Assembly: GCA_002440805.1 (NCBI GenBank)
Contig: DJVD01000200.1
Coordinates: forward strand, 1-5,513
Source of the DNA: Chloroflexi bacterium UBA6265
Lineage (GTDB): Bacteria > Chloroflexota > Chloroflexia > Thermomicrobiales > UBA6265
Direction of reading: 5' to 3'
Length of the DNA stretch: 5,513 nt
A program made the translations under genes and the position numbers. Below the pieces are notes generated by a model that saw only the letters and a program-made list of their open reading frames with translations, ran no database searches and was not told the DNA's origin. Shown here one piece after another: positions 5,440 through 5,513 of this stretch. Every line of letters starts with the position of its first letter. Position 1 is the stretch's first letter.

Positions 5440-5473
5440 CCGAACAAGCAGCCGCGTTGCGGCAGTGGTTCGG
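5440..5473 (+). other. spacer hairpin exactly filling the gap between tRNA-Tyr and tRNA-Thr(GGT)
   Basis: CCGAAC (5440-5445) pairs with GTTCGG (5468-5473), and GCCGC (5451-5455) pairs with GCGGC (5459-5463) around a GTT loop. The two stems are separated by an internal loop of 5 and 4 bases. The outer stem begins at the base after the tRNA-Tyr discriminator and ends at the base before G1 of the next tRNA. It probably takes part in precursor processing; this is inferred. Confidence 0.5.
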
Positions 5474-5513
5474 GCCCACATAGCTCAGTGGTAGAGCGCG
5501 TCCTTGGTAAGGA
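5474..5513 (+). tRNA. tRNA-Thr (anticodon GGT), 3' part beyond the window
   Basis: The 5' half of a tRNA: acceptor strand GCCCACA (5474-5480), D-stem GCTC/GAGC (5483-5486, 5494-5497), anticodon stem strand CGTCC (5499-5503), loop TTGGTAA, and GGA beginning the pairing strand. Anticodon GGT is at 5506-5508 and reads ACC and ACU. G1 and C2 fit threonine identity. It is truncated by the window end, not by mutation. Confidence 0.9.

Noticed and set aside
5247..5447. 66-residue ORF on the minus strand containing GGIRTPVALAPG and RWDSNPQPAVYKTAALPLSY
   Set aside because: It is the antisense translation of tRNA-Thr and tRNA-Tyr. These peptide strings are a well-known artefact of tRNA genes in protein databases.

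Overview
The window reads as ordinary bacterial chromosome: moderately GC-rich, with good Shine-Dalgarno sites, four full-length genes, one probable small gene and the start of a tRNA operon. A surface protein ending in LPNTG, a membrane helix and a basic tail points to a cell envelope that uses sortase. With the HxlR-SCP2 regulator and YjhP-like methyltransferase, my best guess is Chloroflexota (Thermomicrobia-like) or another high-GC monoderm lineage. This is inference; there is no rRNA or housekeeping protein here to place it firmly.

Layout. (1) 48-797 (+): class I SAM-dependent methyltransferase resembling E. coli YjhP. (2) 1000-1581 (+): small secreted, sortase-anchored protein, ended by a perfect hairpin. 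(3) 1692-2453 (-): HxlR-family winged-helix regulator with an SCP2-like C-terminal domain. It is convergent with gene 2, and its stop codon lies inside a second strong hairpin. (4) 2591-3421 (+): UbiE-like class I methyltransferase, divergent from the HxlR gene across 137 bp that hold two dyads. (5) 3489-4415 (-): AraC-family regulator, convergent with gene 4, the two separated by a 19-bp perfect stem. (6) 4416-4789: repeat-rich non-coding stretch upstream of the AraC gene. (7) 4790-5011 (+): possible 73-residue basic protein with a good ribosome site and a terminator-like hairpin after it. (8) 5195-5513: strong sigma70-type promoter and tRNA-Thr(TGT), tRNA-Tyr(GTA) and tRNA-Thr(GGT), the last cut by the window end.

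How the parts relate. The HxlR gene and the methyltransferase beside it form a typical divergent regulator-target pair. The AraC regulator's target is not evident here. The tRNA order matches the E. coli thrU-tyrU-glyT-thrT-tufB locus without the glycine tRNA, so tuf or the secE/nusG region may follow just outside the window. Both tRNA spacers fold into hairpins, and the second fills its spacer exactly.

A recurring feature is that gene ends carry long GC-rich stems with no U-tract. I see no clear new defence, mobile or biosynthetic system. The best leads are the exact-fit tRNA spacer hairpin, the weakened T-stem of tRNA-Thr(TGT), the repeat cluster upstream of the AraC gene and the small basic ORF.
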